The notes under the pieces: model-generated
Database searches by the model: none
What the model saw: the letters and a program-made list of their open reading frames with translations, nothing else
Told to the model about the DNA's origin: nothing
Program-made: the position numbers and the translations under genes
Shown here: positions 32,101 through 43,888 of the stretch, in pieces
Numbering within the stretch: the stretch's first letter is position 1
Layout of the letters: every line of letters starts with the position of its first letter
Assembly (NCBI GenBank): GCA_029216955.1
Contig: JANAVB010005597.1
Location: 46,423,480-46,487,479, forward strand
Direction: 5' to 3'
Length of the DNA: 64,000 nt
Origin: Iris pallida
Taxonomy: Eukaryota; Streptophyta; Magnoliopsida; Asparagales; Iridaceae

Positions 32101-34153
32101 CAGTGAACTACAAAACAGTGGACACATGGTCAGTACATCAATGCCCAAAACCAAAACAAAACCCAATTTCTCAAACACAAACTATAATCCTATAATTCAG
32201 TAACTAATACATATGTTGGAAAACTATTTGGCAATTTAAACATTTCAAATCAGTTAAAAGTATACCCTAATTTCAGAAATCTGAAACAATGGACTGTGTA
32301 TCAGTCCTCTCTTCATTTCGAAAATCCAACCAAATCAATCGAAACCCAAACTCATATGCAAACACCCTAGCAGCAACTAATACATGTGTGTGAGGGATTA
32401 ACATGAAAATAAAACAGGAAAAAATAGTTTAAACAGGGAGTTATACTTCTCAAAATTCTCAAAACTGAACCACGTATCAGTCCAATAGGGAAAAATGCGA
32501 TTCGAAAGCCAAATCATCACAATAATCCAAAATATTGGTTGGTAATGAATGTGCCTCATGTGTACGTGTCATACGAGGTGTTCGTGTCCCTACAAGTGGA
32601 CACAAATGTGTCCAAAACATTAAATGCAATTTTAGAACAATACGCACAGCCAGGCCTCGTGCACGCGTTCAAACACGTACAGGACACGACACGAGTGTCC
32701 TAGAGTCTCGTGGTCACGTGTACTGGTTCGCCTAGGGTAGTGCTAGGTGTCTAGGGTCCTGTATTGAGTCGGGGTCGTGTCGTGTCTGACTTATAGGGCC
32801 GTGTCAGTGGCCAATACCCACGCGTGCACAGCGCGCGCGCGCGGCCAGTGCGGCCAGTGCGAGGAGGATTTCTCCTCGCACACTGAACCATAGGGCCCCA
32901 TCTTTTGGGAGGATGATTTCAGTCTATGCTCCATCATCCTTGCCAAAAATGACGTGTCCACGTGTCCTACACAGGGAGTTATTGTGCCCGAGTAGCAGGA
33001 CACAGTGTACGTGTGTGCACAGCGTGTCCAATACGAAAAACAGACACGAAACGACACAAAAATACCTAACACCCTTCACAAAATTTAATGTACATACCAA
33101 GATCTATCAATCTATGTAATTACATTTTCAAAAATCAAAAATAAATTCCAAAGGGGCATTCTATCAAACACCTAGCCTATCAAATGGATACGTGTTCGAT
33201 ACGGACACGAAACCGACACGAATTGTGCCCAAATTCCAGGGACAGCTAGGGGACTCCTAGATCTAGCCCTAAATACAAAGAAAATAGTAATTTAAATCAA
33301 TTTGAGGAGTTTTACCTATAGGTGCAAATTGTATGGAAAAGCTCCAAATATGGGGTGTTCCTCTTGATGGCCAAATGCTCCAAATGAGCCCAAAGCTGAG
33401 ATTAACCTCCAGAATTATAAAATATATAGAAATTAGAACCTAATGCAAGAGACTAGGATGAAAAAGGAGATCAAATGAATAAATGAGAATTTTTTGGAAG
33501 GGGGAGAATACCTCTCTTTTCTCCAAGTGTTGGAATGATAAAAAGAGGCAACCCTAATGAATAAGTGTTTAAATAGGGTGGGGATCCCTATGTGGCTGGT
33601 CATTTAGGGTTTAGTTAGGGTTAGGGCTTCTAGTTATGGGCCATGGGCCAAGTCATAAGTCATTGAGTCATGAAATCATAAGTCATTTCACTAAACCATA
33701 AATCATGAAACGATTTCACTCAAACTAATCCTCCTATTCCAAAATTAGTCTCTAATGACTAAAAGTAGGTTAACCTAAGTTAGACTAGGGTTACCATAGC
33801 TAGGGTTAGGTTCTAGGCTAGTCCACTAGGTCTCAACAAGTCAAAGTCAAACTAGAATTCACCAATTCATTAAATTAATTTAAAAAAATCAAATAAGCCA
33901 AAATGATCAAATTCTCCTAGGCTAAAAATGATAATTAAAACATACTAATGACATGGTTAGGCTCTAGGCCATGCAGTCACTAGGGTTTCACCGACAGCAC
34001 ATCAAAATCACAAGTCATGACTCAAAGCAGTTTTTAAATAGTTTAAAAATTATTAAAAATCACCAAAAATTACAATATAAAATAAATATCAATAATAATT
34101 ATTATAATCACAAAATTTTAAAAATACCCTCATCTGAAAAACTGGGTGTTACA
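29146..34153 (-). repeat. GL 5' LTR (5008 bp)
   Basis: An uninterrupted copy of the LTR, collinear with 22499-27400. Visible differences from the left copy are scattered substitutions and small indels, for example the (TA)n length near 30930 and a TATTATTATT insertion near 30985. Just inside it, the minus strand has GTGGCCCATGCAGGTC, also found after the Ty3 LTR end at 59310. No standard tRNA-Met primer site is seen. No genes. Confidence 0.93.
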
Positions 34154-34158
34154 CAACA

Positions 34159-34324
34159 GTGGTTATAGGCCCGTAACCTCTCCATGCCCATTAGAACATG
34201 TACCCACTGTTCCTGGTATTCTTCCGATTAGTGGTCCTCCCTTGAACCAAAAGTTAGATGCCTAGTAGATAAATCTTTGAACTAATAGCATAAAACTTTA
34301 TGGTAGGAATACAATAATACAATA
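34159..34324 (-). other. Copia A 3' untranslated region, resumed
   Basis: The short stretch between the GL TSD and the pol stop continues 15315-16236. It contains no gene. Confidence 0.7.
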
Positions 34325-36955
34325 TCAGAATGCCGTCAAGCCCATTTTATAAGCTGTGTCATCGACCAGCTGGCGCTTGAGGTCCTTGGTGAACGGATCC
34401 GCCAGGTTCTTCTGACTCCGAACATCAATAACTGCAATAACACCTCTCTTGATAAGTTCGTGTACCGCCCTGTGCTTCAACCGCACAGTCCTCTTCTTCC
34501 CGTTGAAGAGGTCATTTGATGCCACCGCCGCAGTCGCCTGGTTGTCGCAGTATATCGGTATCGCCGATATTTGCGCCCCAACCACTGAAAGATCATACAT
34601 GAGCTCCCGAAGCCATTCTGCTTCCTCGGCTACGGTATCAAGTGCAAAGAACTCAGATTCTATGGATGACCGCGAGAGCATAGTCTGCTTCTTCGACTTC
34701 CACGATATAGAAGCTCCACCTATTGTGAAAATGAATCCACCTGTGGACCTCTCGCTTTCTACCTCTGAGCACCAGCTGGCATCACTGAAGCCTTCCACTA
34801 CCTGCGAATCTTCACTGTAGTACAGTGCATATGTCTGAGTCTTCTTGAGATATCTCATAACCCGTTTCACAGCTTTCCAGTGTTCAGCACCTGGGTTGCT
34901 CGTGAAACGACTCAGCATTCCTACGGCAAAAGCTATGTCAGGCCTTGTGGCAGTAGTAGCATACATCAAACTTCCCATTACGCTTGCATACTCCAGCTGT
35001 CTGACGCTCTCCCCTAAATAAGGCTTCAGCTTCAGATCACACCTGTACGGCGTATCGATCCCTGGAAGAGCCCGATACCCATAACGAGTGATCATTTTCT
35101 CAATATAATGAGACTGTGACAGCGCTATTCCAGTGTCTGTCCGGATGATCTTGATCCCTAAGATCACATCAGCTTCCCCTAAGTCCTTCATACTGAACTT
35201 GCTTGAGATGAATTGCTTTGTCTCCGTGACACAGCTAATATCCGTACCTAGGATAAGCATGTCGTCCACGTACAAACAAACGATCACACCTCTTCCATCA
35301 GCGAACTTCGTATAAACACACTTGTCCGTATCGCTGACCATGTAGCCATTTGACCTTATAACTTTGTCAAATTTCTCATGCCACATCTTGGAAGCCTGTT
35401 TAAGACCGTACAAGGTTTTCACCAACTTACAGACTTTATCTTCAAGACCCCTGATGACAAATCCCTCTGGCTGTTGTATGTAAATCTCTTCACTCAGCTC
35501 GCCATTTAGGAAAGCCGTATTCACATCCATCTGATGTATCACCATCTTATGTATTGCTGCGAGAGCAATCAACATTCTGATGGTGGTTATCTGGGCTACT
35601 GGAGCATACGTGTCAAAATAGTCAATCCCCTGCTTCTGAGAAAATCCCTTGGCTACCAACCTAGCCTTGAACTTGTCAATAGTTCCGTCTGCTTTCATCT
35701 TCTTCTTGAAGATCCATTTGCATCCTATGGGTTTCGCTCCTTCAGGAAGATCAACCAACACCCAAGTGTTATTTGAGGTGATGGAATCAATCTCATTGTC
35801 AATCGCCTCCTTCCAGAAAACCGCATCTCTGGTCTTCATCGCCTCATCATAGGTAAGCGGATCTGCTTCCACATGATAGGTGACAAAGTCACTTCCGAAG
35901 TCCTTCGACCTCCTCACACGCTTAACTGACGGCTCAGCTTGTTCTGGTTCAACCGTTGTTTCAACAACAACATCTTCTTGGACCACATCTTCATTGAAGA
36001 CTTCAGTTTCTTGTGCACCCTCATTATTCTCCGGAACATCCGGAAGAACAATAGTCTTATGCCATGCAAACTTGTCTTCAAAATATTCTGCATCGCGAGA
36101 TTCAATGATATGATTTGACTCAATATCAAGAAATCTCCGAGCATCACTCTTCTCGGCATACCCCAAGAAGATCGTCTTTGTAGTCCTTGTCCCAAGCTTC
36201 TGAATCTTTAGATCTGGAAGCTTGACATACGCCAGACACCCCCACACTCGAATGACATTCAAGTTAGGTCTGACCTTGAACCAGATTTCATGAGGAGTAA
36301 CGTCTGAAGTTGCATGAGGCACTTTATTTAGAATAAAAGTGGCCGTCAATGCAGCTTCTCCCCAGTAGCACTTATGAAGGCCAGCAGTCAACAACATTGA
36401 ATTTATCATTTCTGTCAACGTCCTGTTCTTCCTCTCAGCTACTCCATTTGATTGAGGAGAGTACGGAGCCGTAGTCTTATTGACAATTCCATGTTCCTTA
36501 CAGAACGATGCAAATTCATGAGACCTGTACTCTCCACCTCGATCACTTTTTATCCTTTTGAGTTGTTGTCCAGTCTGCCGCTCAGCTTCGACTCTGAACT
36601 CCTTGAACTTCTCGAATGCTTCGTCTTTAGCCTTCAGCAAGTAGACGAATGCATACTTTGAGAAGTCATCGATGAAGGTTATGAAATACTTCATCCCGGC
36701 CTTTGTAGAGAACTGTTTGAAGTCACAGATATCGGAGTGTACCAACTCCAGAAGATCTATACTTCGATTAACCCGAGGAAAGGGTTTCCTTGTGATCATT
36801 GTTTGAGCACAAACTTCACATTTCTCTACCTTACCCCCACACTTGGAGATAAGTCCTAGACTAGACATTCTGTTTATTTGTTTACAATAAACATGTCCTA
36901 GCCTATTATGCCACAACTCAAGAGTATAAGCAGAATGAGTGACTTCATTAATCAC
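34325..36955 (-). pseudogene. Copia A pol: integrase, reverse transcriptase, RNase H
   Basis: 876 codons. In order: the integrase zinc motif (WHNRLGH at 15-21, CEVCAQ at about 46), the integrase core with VHSDICDF and FIDDFSKY and the acidic end of the DDE triad, then a copia reverse transcriptase (GCKWIFKKK, DVNTAFLNG, catalytic YVDDM at about 561), then RNase H (YCDNQAT at about 800, ending KNLADPFTKDL). It would copy and insert the element. It is in the same frame as 36983-37471 and is separated from it only by one TAG, so the ORF start at 36955 is not a real start. Within this ORF no motif is lost. Lineage resembles Tork/Tnt1. Confidence 0.9.
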
Positions 36956-36982
36956 ATTAATTATATTGGACTGATTTACAAG

Positions 36983-37471
36983 CTAAATTTTGAACATTCC
37001 TTCGGTATAAAAAGCTTTTCCGAAATATGTTCCTTTGATAGACATCACCATCTGGCCAGCATTGATGTCCATCCTGAGGCCTGCTTTGCAGAGTAGGCCT
37101 CCTGAGATCAGGTTCTTGGCGATAGCAGGTACGTGCTTCACGCCTTGAAGCGTCAGAGACTTCCCCGAAGTAAGCTTCAATACCACCGTCCCGATCCCGA
37201 GCACTTCAACTTGTGCCTGGTTCGCCATCATAACCACTTCAGAAGTAGGTGTATAGGTGGTGAACCCCTCCTTACTGGAGCAGACATGGCAGGAGGCTCC
37301 AGTGTCTACCCACCAGTTAGAATCAGTTCTTACCGCATCAACCTGTGCAATCATAGCAACAATGTCAGTGATCATGGATACCTTACTAGGCTCTCCTTGC
37401 TCTGATTGCTTGGTCTTTGATTTGCACTCATTCTTAAAGTGGCCCTTCTTGCCACACTTAAAGCAAGGCAT
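36983..37471 (-). pseudogene. Copia A gag C-terminus and protease
   Basis: 162 codons. A CCHC zinc knuckle, CFKCGKKGHFKNEC, lies at 3-16. An aspartic protease begins WWVDTGASCH (catalytic Asp at 56) and ends near the residues TEGMFKI before an in-frame TAG at 36983-36985. Pol continues in the same frame after it. The region is cut off from the upstream gag by a frameshift near 37530. Confidence 0.87.
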
Positions 37472-38132
37472 TTGAGACTTTGGCTTCTTTTTCTTGATAG
37501 TAGTTCCCTTGACCTTTAGATTGTCTAGGGTCCTTCTTCTTGCTGTGGAAAGCCGCCGGCTTTCCCCTTGGTTCCTTGGTCTGAACCAGATTGGCGTTAG
37601 CCAATTGCTTGGACAGTGTGTCCACCTTCAGTTGAGCCCGCATCTGGTCCTCAACATATATTTTCTGCAAGAGATCTTCAAGGCTGATCTCAAGCTTCTT
37701 CCTATGCATGTTTGCATAGAACTTGCTCCATCCAGCGGGAAGCTTTAAGCCAATCCCTCCAACAATAAACTTGTCGGGGAGGGGCATCGCCTCGTCTTCT
37801 AACTTCTGTCGCAGTTTCAGGAACTCCTTCACCTGCGGCAGCATAGACTTTTCGTCCTCAAAGAACCACTTGTGATATTTTTCAACCACAAATATTTTAC
37901 TGCGGTTCTTGTCTTCTTCGTAGAGTTTTTCTAGAGACTCCCATATGTCTCTAGCGATATTCTTCTTAGAATAGGATTCTGCTAGGGAATCCTCCATAGC
38001 ATTCAGGATAAGCAACCTGCAAATGCTATTCTTCCTTCTCCACTTGGCCTGAAGTTTAATAGCCGCAGAGATTGCGGCAGCAGACCCAGTATCTGGAATG
38101 GTAGGTTCCTCTTCAAGAAGCACGTGATCCAC
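37458..38132 (-). pseudogene. Copia A gag N-terminal and central part
   Basis: The ORF runs 224 codons from a GTG. The frame stays open upstream to about 38255 with FDGEHYQVWKRKVFL, the conserved start of copia gag, but I see no ATG there, so the start codon is lost or unclear. It has the UBN2-type gag pattern (WESLEKLYEEDKNRSK, then YHKWFFEDEKSMLPQV). It ends with a stop at 37458 after a one-base shift near 37530, past which the other frame holds the zinc knuckle. Confidence 0.85.
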
Positions 38133-38271
38133 GTCTCTGAGTTGAAGAGTGAGAAAAACCTTCCTCTTCCAGACTTGATAATGCTCTCCATCAAACTTCT
38201 CTAACTTACAGAAGTCAGTGTTTAGGAGTGAAGCATTAATGTTTTTTATCTTAGCAATAAAGCTTTGAGAT

Positions 38272-39241
38272 TGTTAGTGCCGGGACACAATTTTTCGATA
38301 AAAAACTGAGAATATGAAACAATTGTAGAGACAATTTTCCAACGCAACACTTATAGGAAGGTTGCGCAAGTATAACGAAGATCTAAAAATATATCGTTAA
38401 TGTTCCAACGCAACACTTATTGGAAGGTTGCGCAAGTATAACGAAGATCTAAAAAGATATCGTTATGATATTACGAGAATCTAAAAAGATTTCGTAATCA
38501 CAGCAGCGAAGAAGATGACAGGCAAAATATGGAAGATGGCCTGCTGGGGTGAATGATCACCGTTGCTCAAAGCTTTATTCGTCCTACACGAACAGCTTCC
38601 AGGAACCAGTAAGTTCATCGGAGAACTTGGAACACTCCTGCTCTTCTGACTCCTCGGATGGACACGAACTCCCATGCAAGAGCAACGCTGGTGCGGCGCC
38701 TTTCCTCTCTCTCTCGAAGGTTGCAGATCAGAACTGTGTTAAAGAACACGTCTGAAATCTCTGTTTACTTGTGCTAAAGAACACTTCGTAAACTTTCTGG
38801 TGGCTTCTCTTTCTATTCTGTAATGAGCCTTGAGAGAGAGGATGCCTTATATAGGCCATGCAGCAACTGGACGGTTGCCACAAAGTTAGGAACGTGATAA
38901 TAACCACCCCGAACATGTAGCAACCGCCCTGTGCTAAGTGCAAAGTGCGCCAACAAAACGCCTCATGAGCCCATGAGTCCGAGTCCGAGTCCGAGTCGCT
39001 AAGCCCCTACGGGGCTTAGCTCCCATGGAAATGAATTTTCTAAGGGCAAAAAGCATGAATGCTTTTATTGTTGATTTAGCCATTTTCCCATTAGAAAAAT
39101 AACCCCACATGGCATACCCATGTGCACCTCAACACCACATGTGCATCTCTAAAATAGGAAACCTATTATATAGAGATACAACTCCTTTGGTCTAGCCGAT
39201 GTGGGACTAAAATTCACATAGAAAATGACCAAACTCCAACA
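38272..39241 (-). repeat. Copia A 5' LTR (970 bp)
   Basis: TG...CA ends, paired with 13958-15314. It contains the stem-loop at 38998-39020, the TATA-like site at 38844-38855 and the GCCGATGTGGGACTAAAA phrase. The GCGCA array is absent. On the inner side ATCTCAAAGC may be a decayed tRNA-Met primer site. Confidence 0.92.
38844..38855 (-). promoter_or_regulatory. TATA box of copia A 5' LTR
   Basis: CCTATATAAGGC on the minus strand, about 390 bp into the LTR, in a place typical of U3/R. Confidence 0.6.
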
Positions 39242-39246
39242 GCTTG

Positions 39247-40839
39247 GACTGACATGGTGCATCCTCGTTTGGACATGGCTTCTTTTGCGATGAGTTGTTC
39301 GAAATTTCATCTCCTTCCTTCTCAAGAAATCTGACTGCATCTTAGTATCAAGTACTCCACTCGATATCCTGACTGCTCGACTATTATATTCCTCGAATTA
39401 GAAATGTAGTAAACAATCTCCCTTTTTTCCTTGTGTAGTTGTTCAACTACAAAGACAATTATGCTTATAAATACTATACTAAAACTCTATAATGCCAAAT
39501 TGGTACAATATCAAGGATATAATGAGACTTTTTCTCCTTGTAAAATGTTATTGATAATACTACATTTATTGCACTGATCAATCTTTGATGCTTTCAAATT
39601 GTATTAACACATCTTAGAAAAGAATCCATAGATGTTGAACCTTACAAGTTGATAAATGAAACAATTCTGATCAATGGAGTGAATTTGTTAAGCCAGACAT
39701 GCTGGATTTGGTTGGTACCTGCATATTGTTATTTCTAATAATGTATTTCTTATTGTTAATGTCAAATATCTTGTTGATTGGGATAAAATATCTTATTGGT
39801 TGGGAAAAACTGCTCCAGCTAAGTTTGCGCTACAAGTCAGACCTGTCTTTCAAGTTTAGATTTGCCTCGAGTAGTTTTGTGATGCTCACTTTCTCAAAGA
39901 ATCTTGCATGTTTAAATTTAAGATCTTAGTTACAAGTCTCTTATAATCTCATGGTCTTGCAAAGATTCCTTTCATTCACGTTTATTGGGGTTAAACCACA
40001 ACATATTTCCTGTGTTATGTAGTAAAATCAAATGAAGCAAAGTAAGAAATCCACTTCAACATAAAAGCGTCAAAGTGTATGATAATAATCCAGTTACAAG
40101 CTGGCATAGCCCTAAATCCTAAGTAGTATCTCTAGCTCTCTCAAATAAAGCAAAGTAAGAAATCTACCTCAACACAAAAGCATCAATAACTCAAATAGAG
40201 TGTACTTATGTGTGTATCTCTTCCAGCTCCCAAATAGAAAGACTAAAGAGTATATAAAAAATTCACCTCAAATTGGGGGGTGTATAACTCTTCCAAGACT
40301 CAAATAGAAAGAGTACATATATAAGAAGCACATTGATACTCAAACAAAAACCATATCAAATAAACTCAGGTAGCAGCTTTGGGTAGTAGGAAAAACAATC
40401 CATGTCACTTCAACTCAAACAAAACCAATAGAAATACTGCTGAATTCGTAACCAACTTGACATTCCACTAATATTGCTAAACATCCTTAACCATTTCTAA
40501 GCAAAATGGTCTAGAAGACTAAAATTCTTGTGAAATTCTAGCAAACGAAGAAGAATGATTCCGAAACTAGGGTCATCAACCAGAATTCAACCACCGGAAG
40601 AATCTGCCAGCTGCTTTAAGTCCTCAATTGGATGAATACCAACATTCAGGCCAATAATCAAGTGTTCAAATATTTTAGCTCCTGCATCATACTCCCGATA
40701 TCATCCAAAATTTTAGTTATGTGGTCCTATGAACACAAACCAAAATATCGGAGTGAAGAACTAGCAATAAATTGGGATCAGAAACTATCTAGGAAAGGAA
40801 ATAAGACCTATAAAATGAGAGGAAGAACTTACGCTGAAT
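39247..40839. other. Non-coding interior of the TA-targeting element, right part
   Basis: About 1.6 kb of AT-rich DNA after the copia A TSD. ORFs are at most 76 codons and not family-like. A phrase around CAAATAGAAAGA recurs loosely between 40150 and 40340. No transposase was recognised. Confidence 0.55.
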
Positions 40840-41214
40840 GAGCGGAGGCGACAGCAGAGGCGGAGCGCCGACAGAGGCGGAGCGCTGTCGGTGGTGGTGC
40901 ACTGGCGGAGGCGGAGCGCAAGAGACGCGCTACTGGAGGCAGACCGTTGTCGGAGAAGGTGAAGTGATTTTTTTTGTTTTGTTTCTCTTCTATTTTTTTT
41001 TCCAAGATTACTCTCCCCACTTTAATTTGTTTATGGAGGAATTTTTTTTGTTATTATTTTTAGACTCTCAATCATATTGGAGAGATTTACTATTTTTGGT
41101 TTCTCGGTATTATTATGTAGAGATTTAATCTGGACCGTTTTTTGAATCTAATCCTACGGACTAGATAGGGATGATAATGGAGCAGACAAAGTAGGGGGGT
41201 CAATTTGATCCCAC

Positions 41215-41219
<5 letters not shown>
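40840..41219 (-). repeat. Right long TIR of the TA-targeting element
   Basis: Reverse complement of 12626-12860, with a GC-rich inner block of GGCGGAGC words (40845-40930) not seen on the left. Confidence 0.72.

Positions 41220-41280
<61 letters not shown>
41220..41280. repeat. (TA)n tract, right part
   Basis: About 30 TA units outside the right TIR, matching the tract on the left. Confidence 0.97.
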
Positions 41281-41285
<5 letters not shown>

Positions 41286-41828
41286 CGATTCCAACAACAT
41301 AGCTGTAATAAAACTGTAACTTTTAGATCTTGTAAGCTTCTGCATCCAAATAAATTTTGGTGTAAACTTTACAACTAGTACCATCAAATAATGAAGGCTG
41401 CATGTAGAAATATTTTTTGTCGGTTTACCTAGAATTTTTCTATGACAAATTTTACCATTTCGTTCGTTCCATAATTTAGCCAATTTATAGGAGTTGTATC
41501 TCAAAATCCATAAATTCTTTTTACATTAAATTATGTGAGAATTTTATTTGATATATGAATTCGTTGTGACCAAATTTTCATCCCTAATGGACTACTTAGA
41601 TTTTAGGTATCGTTTTTTATTTCTCTGTTTTTACGATTTAACCTAAAATTTTCTAAATAATTCATATAAACTCTATATCCTATAGAACTAGGTGCTAAAA
41701 ACGTCACACATGTTGTGATGATTAGGAATAAACTAACCTTTTTAGAATTATTGTAGTAATCTTGATAGGTTTTAGAATTTTCCAAAAACTGTAAAATAAT
41801 CTATAAACCGTGAAAGTAAAAAATAGTT
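41281..41828. other. Unassigned AT-rich segment
   Basis: No gene or recognised repeat. Confidence 0.4.
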
Positions 41829-42083
41829 GGGCAAATTACGTTAACTATCCATATGTTTTACACTTATTACAGAAACTACCCCTACTTCGAAACTAATTAC
41901 GCGGACCACCCCTATAGTTTCTATTTTCTATAAAAATATAACACTAACTACCCCTATGTTTTATAAAATTTCTAAAGGAGAGGGGTAGTGAGTGTATTTA
42001 GTTTCAAATAGGGGTAGTCTCTGTAATACTCGTGAAACATAGAGGGGGTTGGTGTATTTATTTCGTAAGGGAAACTACGTAGG
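41829..42083. mobile_element. Foldback MITE with CTACCCC inverted repeats
   Basis: The left half carries CAGAAACTACCCCTACTTCG and the right half, read as complement, CAGAGACTACCCCTATTTG, with further matching words out to GCAAATTACG-like ends. It resembles a widespread plant MITE type with GGGCAAATTAC ends. The exact ends and TSD were not resolved. Confidence 0.55.
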
Positions 42084-42846
42084 ACCACCCGTCAATCGTT
42101 AATACTAATCAATCTGAAGGCTAGGACAAGTACAATTTTACTTTATTGTTTATACTTGTACTATCTCATTTTGTCATTACATCTTTATTCATCCTTACAC
42201 GTTACTTGTACACAAGAGATAGAGTTGCAATAATGCTAAGTTTACTACCAAATTCTTACAACTTTCTTATATCCTCACTCACCCACCCCTTACATATGGG
42301 TCCCATCGGGTCCCACCACCTCTCACACCCCCTTGCTACATGGGCTCCATCCGACCCCACCACTTACTCCCCTCCTCCAATCGAAGTCCGACACGTGGCA
42401 GATTGTAGGAGGGTTGTAAGCATCGGTTGTAGGCATAGCAAAGCTCGATAGAGTTGTCTTGATAATATTTTCTTGCATGTTCACTACTGATCACCACTGC
42501 ACAATAGTGTTTACACAATATATTGTTTACACAATATATTGTTTACACAATATTTTTTGTTCAACATGTCAGTACTTTCAATTTTTTAGTGATCATGCTT
42601 GTTAGTGATATATGCTGGAGGATACCGTGAGTATGCATATATATTCGAAATAATATTCAACCTCTAATGATCACCAATGATTGCTATCAGTCGTGCACCA
42701 TACGTTACGTCTGACTTAAATATGTTCCTCCGCATGTAGAAAATCCGTATTCTAAAGACATTGAACACGAACTATTATTTCTTGATAGGATCATTGCAAG
42801 CTATATTTTCATATTGTACTTTTCTTTATATTTTTATAGAGCTTGC
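42084..42846. other. Unassigned segment with a 16-bp triple repeat
   Basis: No gene. TGTTTACACAATATAT is present three times in tandem at 42508-42555. The end, CTTGC at 42842-42846, is the TSD of copia C. Confidence 0.6.
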
Positions 42847-43648
42847 TGTTGGAGTGGGTGGGGTTCCCAACCTATGTGGAGAAGACCCCGGAGTGCGACG
42901 AGCGCCGTTCGTGTGTCGAAGAAGCTCGGAAAGTAGGCGACGCGGAGTCGCTACTGCTGCTGCTGCTCCTGAAGGAGTTTCTGGCCTGGGCCTGCCGAGT
43001 TCGGCCCGAACTCGGTCCCAGGCCGAGTTTTGGCCGAACTCGGTCTGGCCACTCCAGGGTTTGGCGAGTAGGTGCTGGATGCTCGACACAGAGTTCTGGC
43101 CGAACTCTGTGTCGTCGGGGCTGAAGCGGATTTTCGGGTGATTTGTCACCATTGGATCTAATCAAACGGTCCAGGTTTGCTGCGGGATTAGGGAGTTAAG
43201 TTGAGTTTTCTCAACCCTAATTCATTACGCATTGTAACACAAGAAAGAGAGAGGAAGGAGGCAAGAGTGCCATTACAACTTCGAAAGAGAAGACGGATGA
43301 TTGAAGGTCGTTTTCGAAGGAGATCGTGTTTCGGGTAATCTCTACTCGTCGTTCTCGCTCTTCGTAGCCTTGTAATCATTGTTCTTACTTCTGAGTGTTG
43401 TGGAGATCCGATTTAGATCGGGAGGAGTTTATAGTGGGTGTAATTCTTCTATTCCATTAGTGGAGGCTTCTCAGGGTTGGACTCCGATCGTCCCGTGGTT
43501 TTTCTCGCAAGGGTTTTCCACGTCAAAAATTTTGTGTCTGCGTGGATTGTTTTGTGTGTTTGTTTTTGGGTTCGTGCGTTTGTATTGTTCGGTCCTCTCG
43601 CAGGTACTCTCCGGTTTGGGGAAAGGTTTCCGCGTTTCTTTCCCAACA
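42847..43648 (+). repeat. Copia C 5' LTR
   Basis: Starts TGTTGGAGTGGG and ends TTTCCCAACA. A long inverted-repeat-like area of GCCGAACTC/GAGTTCGGC words lies at 42995-43105. Confidence 0.95.
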
Positions 43649-43651
43649 GAG

Positions 43652-43664
43652 TGGTATCAGAGCC
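43652..43664 (+). other. Primer binding site (tRNA-Met), copia C
   Basis: TGGTATCAGAGCC, complementary to the 3' end of initiator tRNA-Met, three bases after the LTR. Confidence 0.92.
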
Positions 43665-43720
43665 AGGTTCTGGAATTCAGAAGGAGTGTCAGTAGTTGAC
43701 AGAGAAACCAGAGAGGAGAG

Positions 43721-43888
43721 ATGGACGCGAAGCCGGTGCGCATGGTGAATCTGAACGGCACAAACTATCATTATTGGCGGAGCAAGATGAAGGATTTGCT
43801 ATTTGTCAAGAAGCTGCATCTACCCGTGTTTGCATCCGAGAGGCCCAGTGATAAATCCGAGGAGGACTGGACATTCGAGCACATAGAT
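43721..43888 (+). pseudogene. Copia C gag, N-terminal stub
   Basis: ATG at 43721 begins MDAKPVRMVNLNGTNYHYWR, the conserved copia gag start (L-N-G-x-N-Y-x-x-W). After about 55 residues (EEDWTFEH) the sequence jumps near 43885 to the RNase H region in another frame; the remaining codons to 43933 are read out of frame. Confidence 0.85.

Larger units (their letters stand above)
16237..34153 (-). mobile_element. GL element: gag-only retrotransposon with 5-kb LTRs
   Basis: The left LTR (16237-27400) is interrupted by a CACTA. The right LTR is 29146-34153. The LTR starts TGTAACACCCAG and ends GGGTGCGGGTCGTGACA (minus strand). The TSD is CAACA at 16232-16236 and 34154-34158. The LTRs are about 4995 bp (CACTA and TSD removed) and 5008 bp, while the interior (27401-29145) is only 1745 bp and encodes gag but no protease, reverse transcriptase or integrase. 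It is a non-autonomous Ty3-type element that would depend on enzymes from a relative. Before the 3' LTR lies the phrase AATTTCGAGGACGAAATTT, typical of the end of Tekay/Del pol, so pol was lost from a chromovirus-like ancestor. Confidence 0.93.
13958..39241 (-). mobile_element. Copia A (Tork/Tnt1-like) retrotransposon, split by a GL element
   Basis: The LTRs are 13958-15314 (3' LTR) and 38272-39241 (5' LTR), with TG...CA ends. The TSD is GCTTG at 13953-13957 and 39242-39246. The coding region runs on the minus strand from about 38250 to 34325 and is broken by one frameshift and one in-frame TAG. The 17.9-kb GL element plus its TSD interrupts the untranslated 3' part. The two LTRs differ by an extra roughly 385-bp GCGCA-rich array in the left one. 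Confidence 0.92.
12626..41219. mobile_element. Long-TIR DNA element in the same (TA)n tract, holding copia A
   Basis: The first roughly 235 bp (12626-12860) are repeated as reverse complement at 40840-41200, including CCCCCTACTTTGTC, ATCCCTATCTAGTCCGTAGG and ACATAATAATA. TA repeats lie directly outside both ends. Without the copia A insertion and its one extra TSD copy the element is about 3.3 kb (12626-13957 plus 39247-41219). No transposase frame is seen, so it is probably non-autonomous. The right end has about 19 more terminal bases (complement GAGAGGTGGGATCAAATTG) than the left, and its GGATCAAA resembles the MITE ends. This points to one TA-targeting family, perhaps Mutator-like. Confidence 0.7.

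Noticed and set aside
43188..43771. Several 60-106-codon ORFs in the copia C LTR and leader
   Set aside because: They lie in LTR sequence on both strands and are duplicated only because the LTR is.
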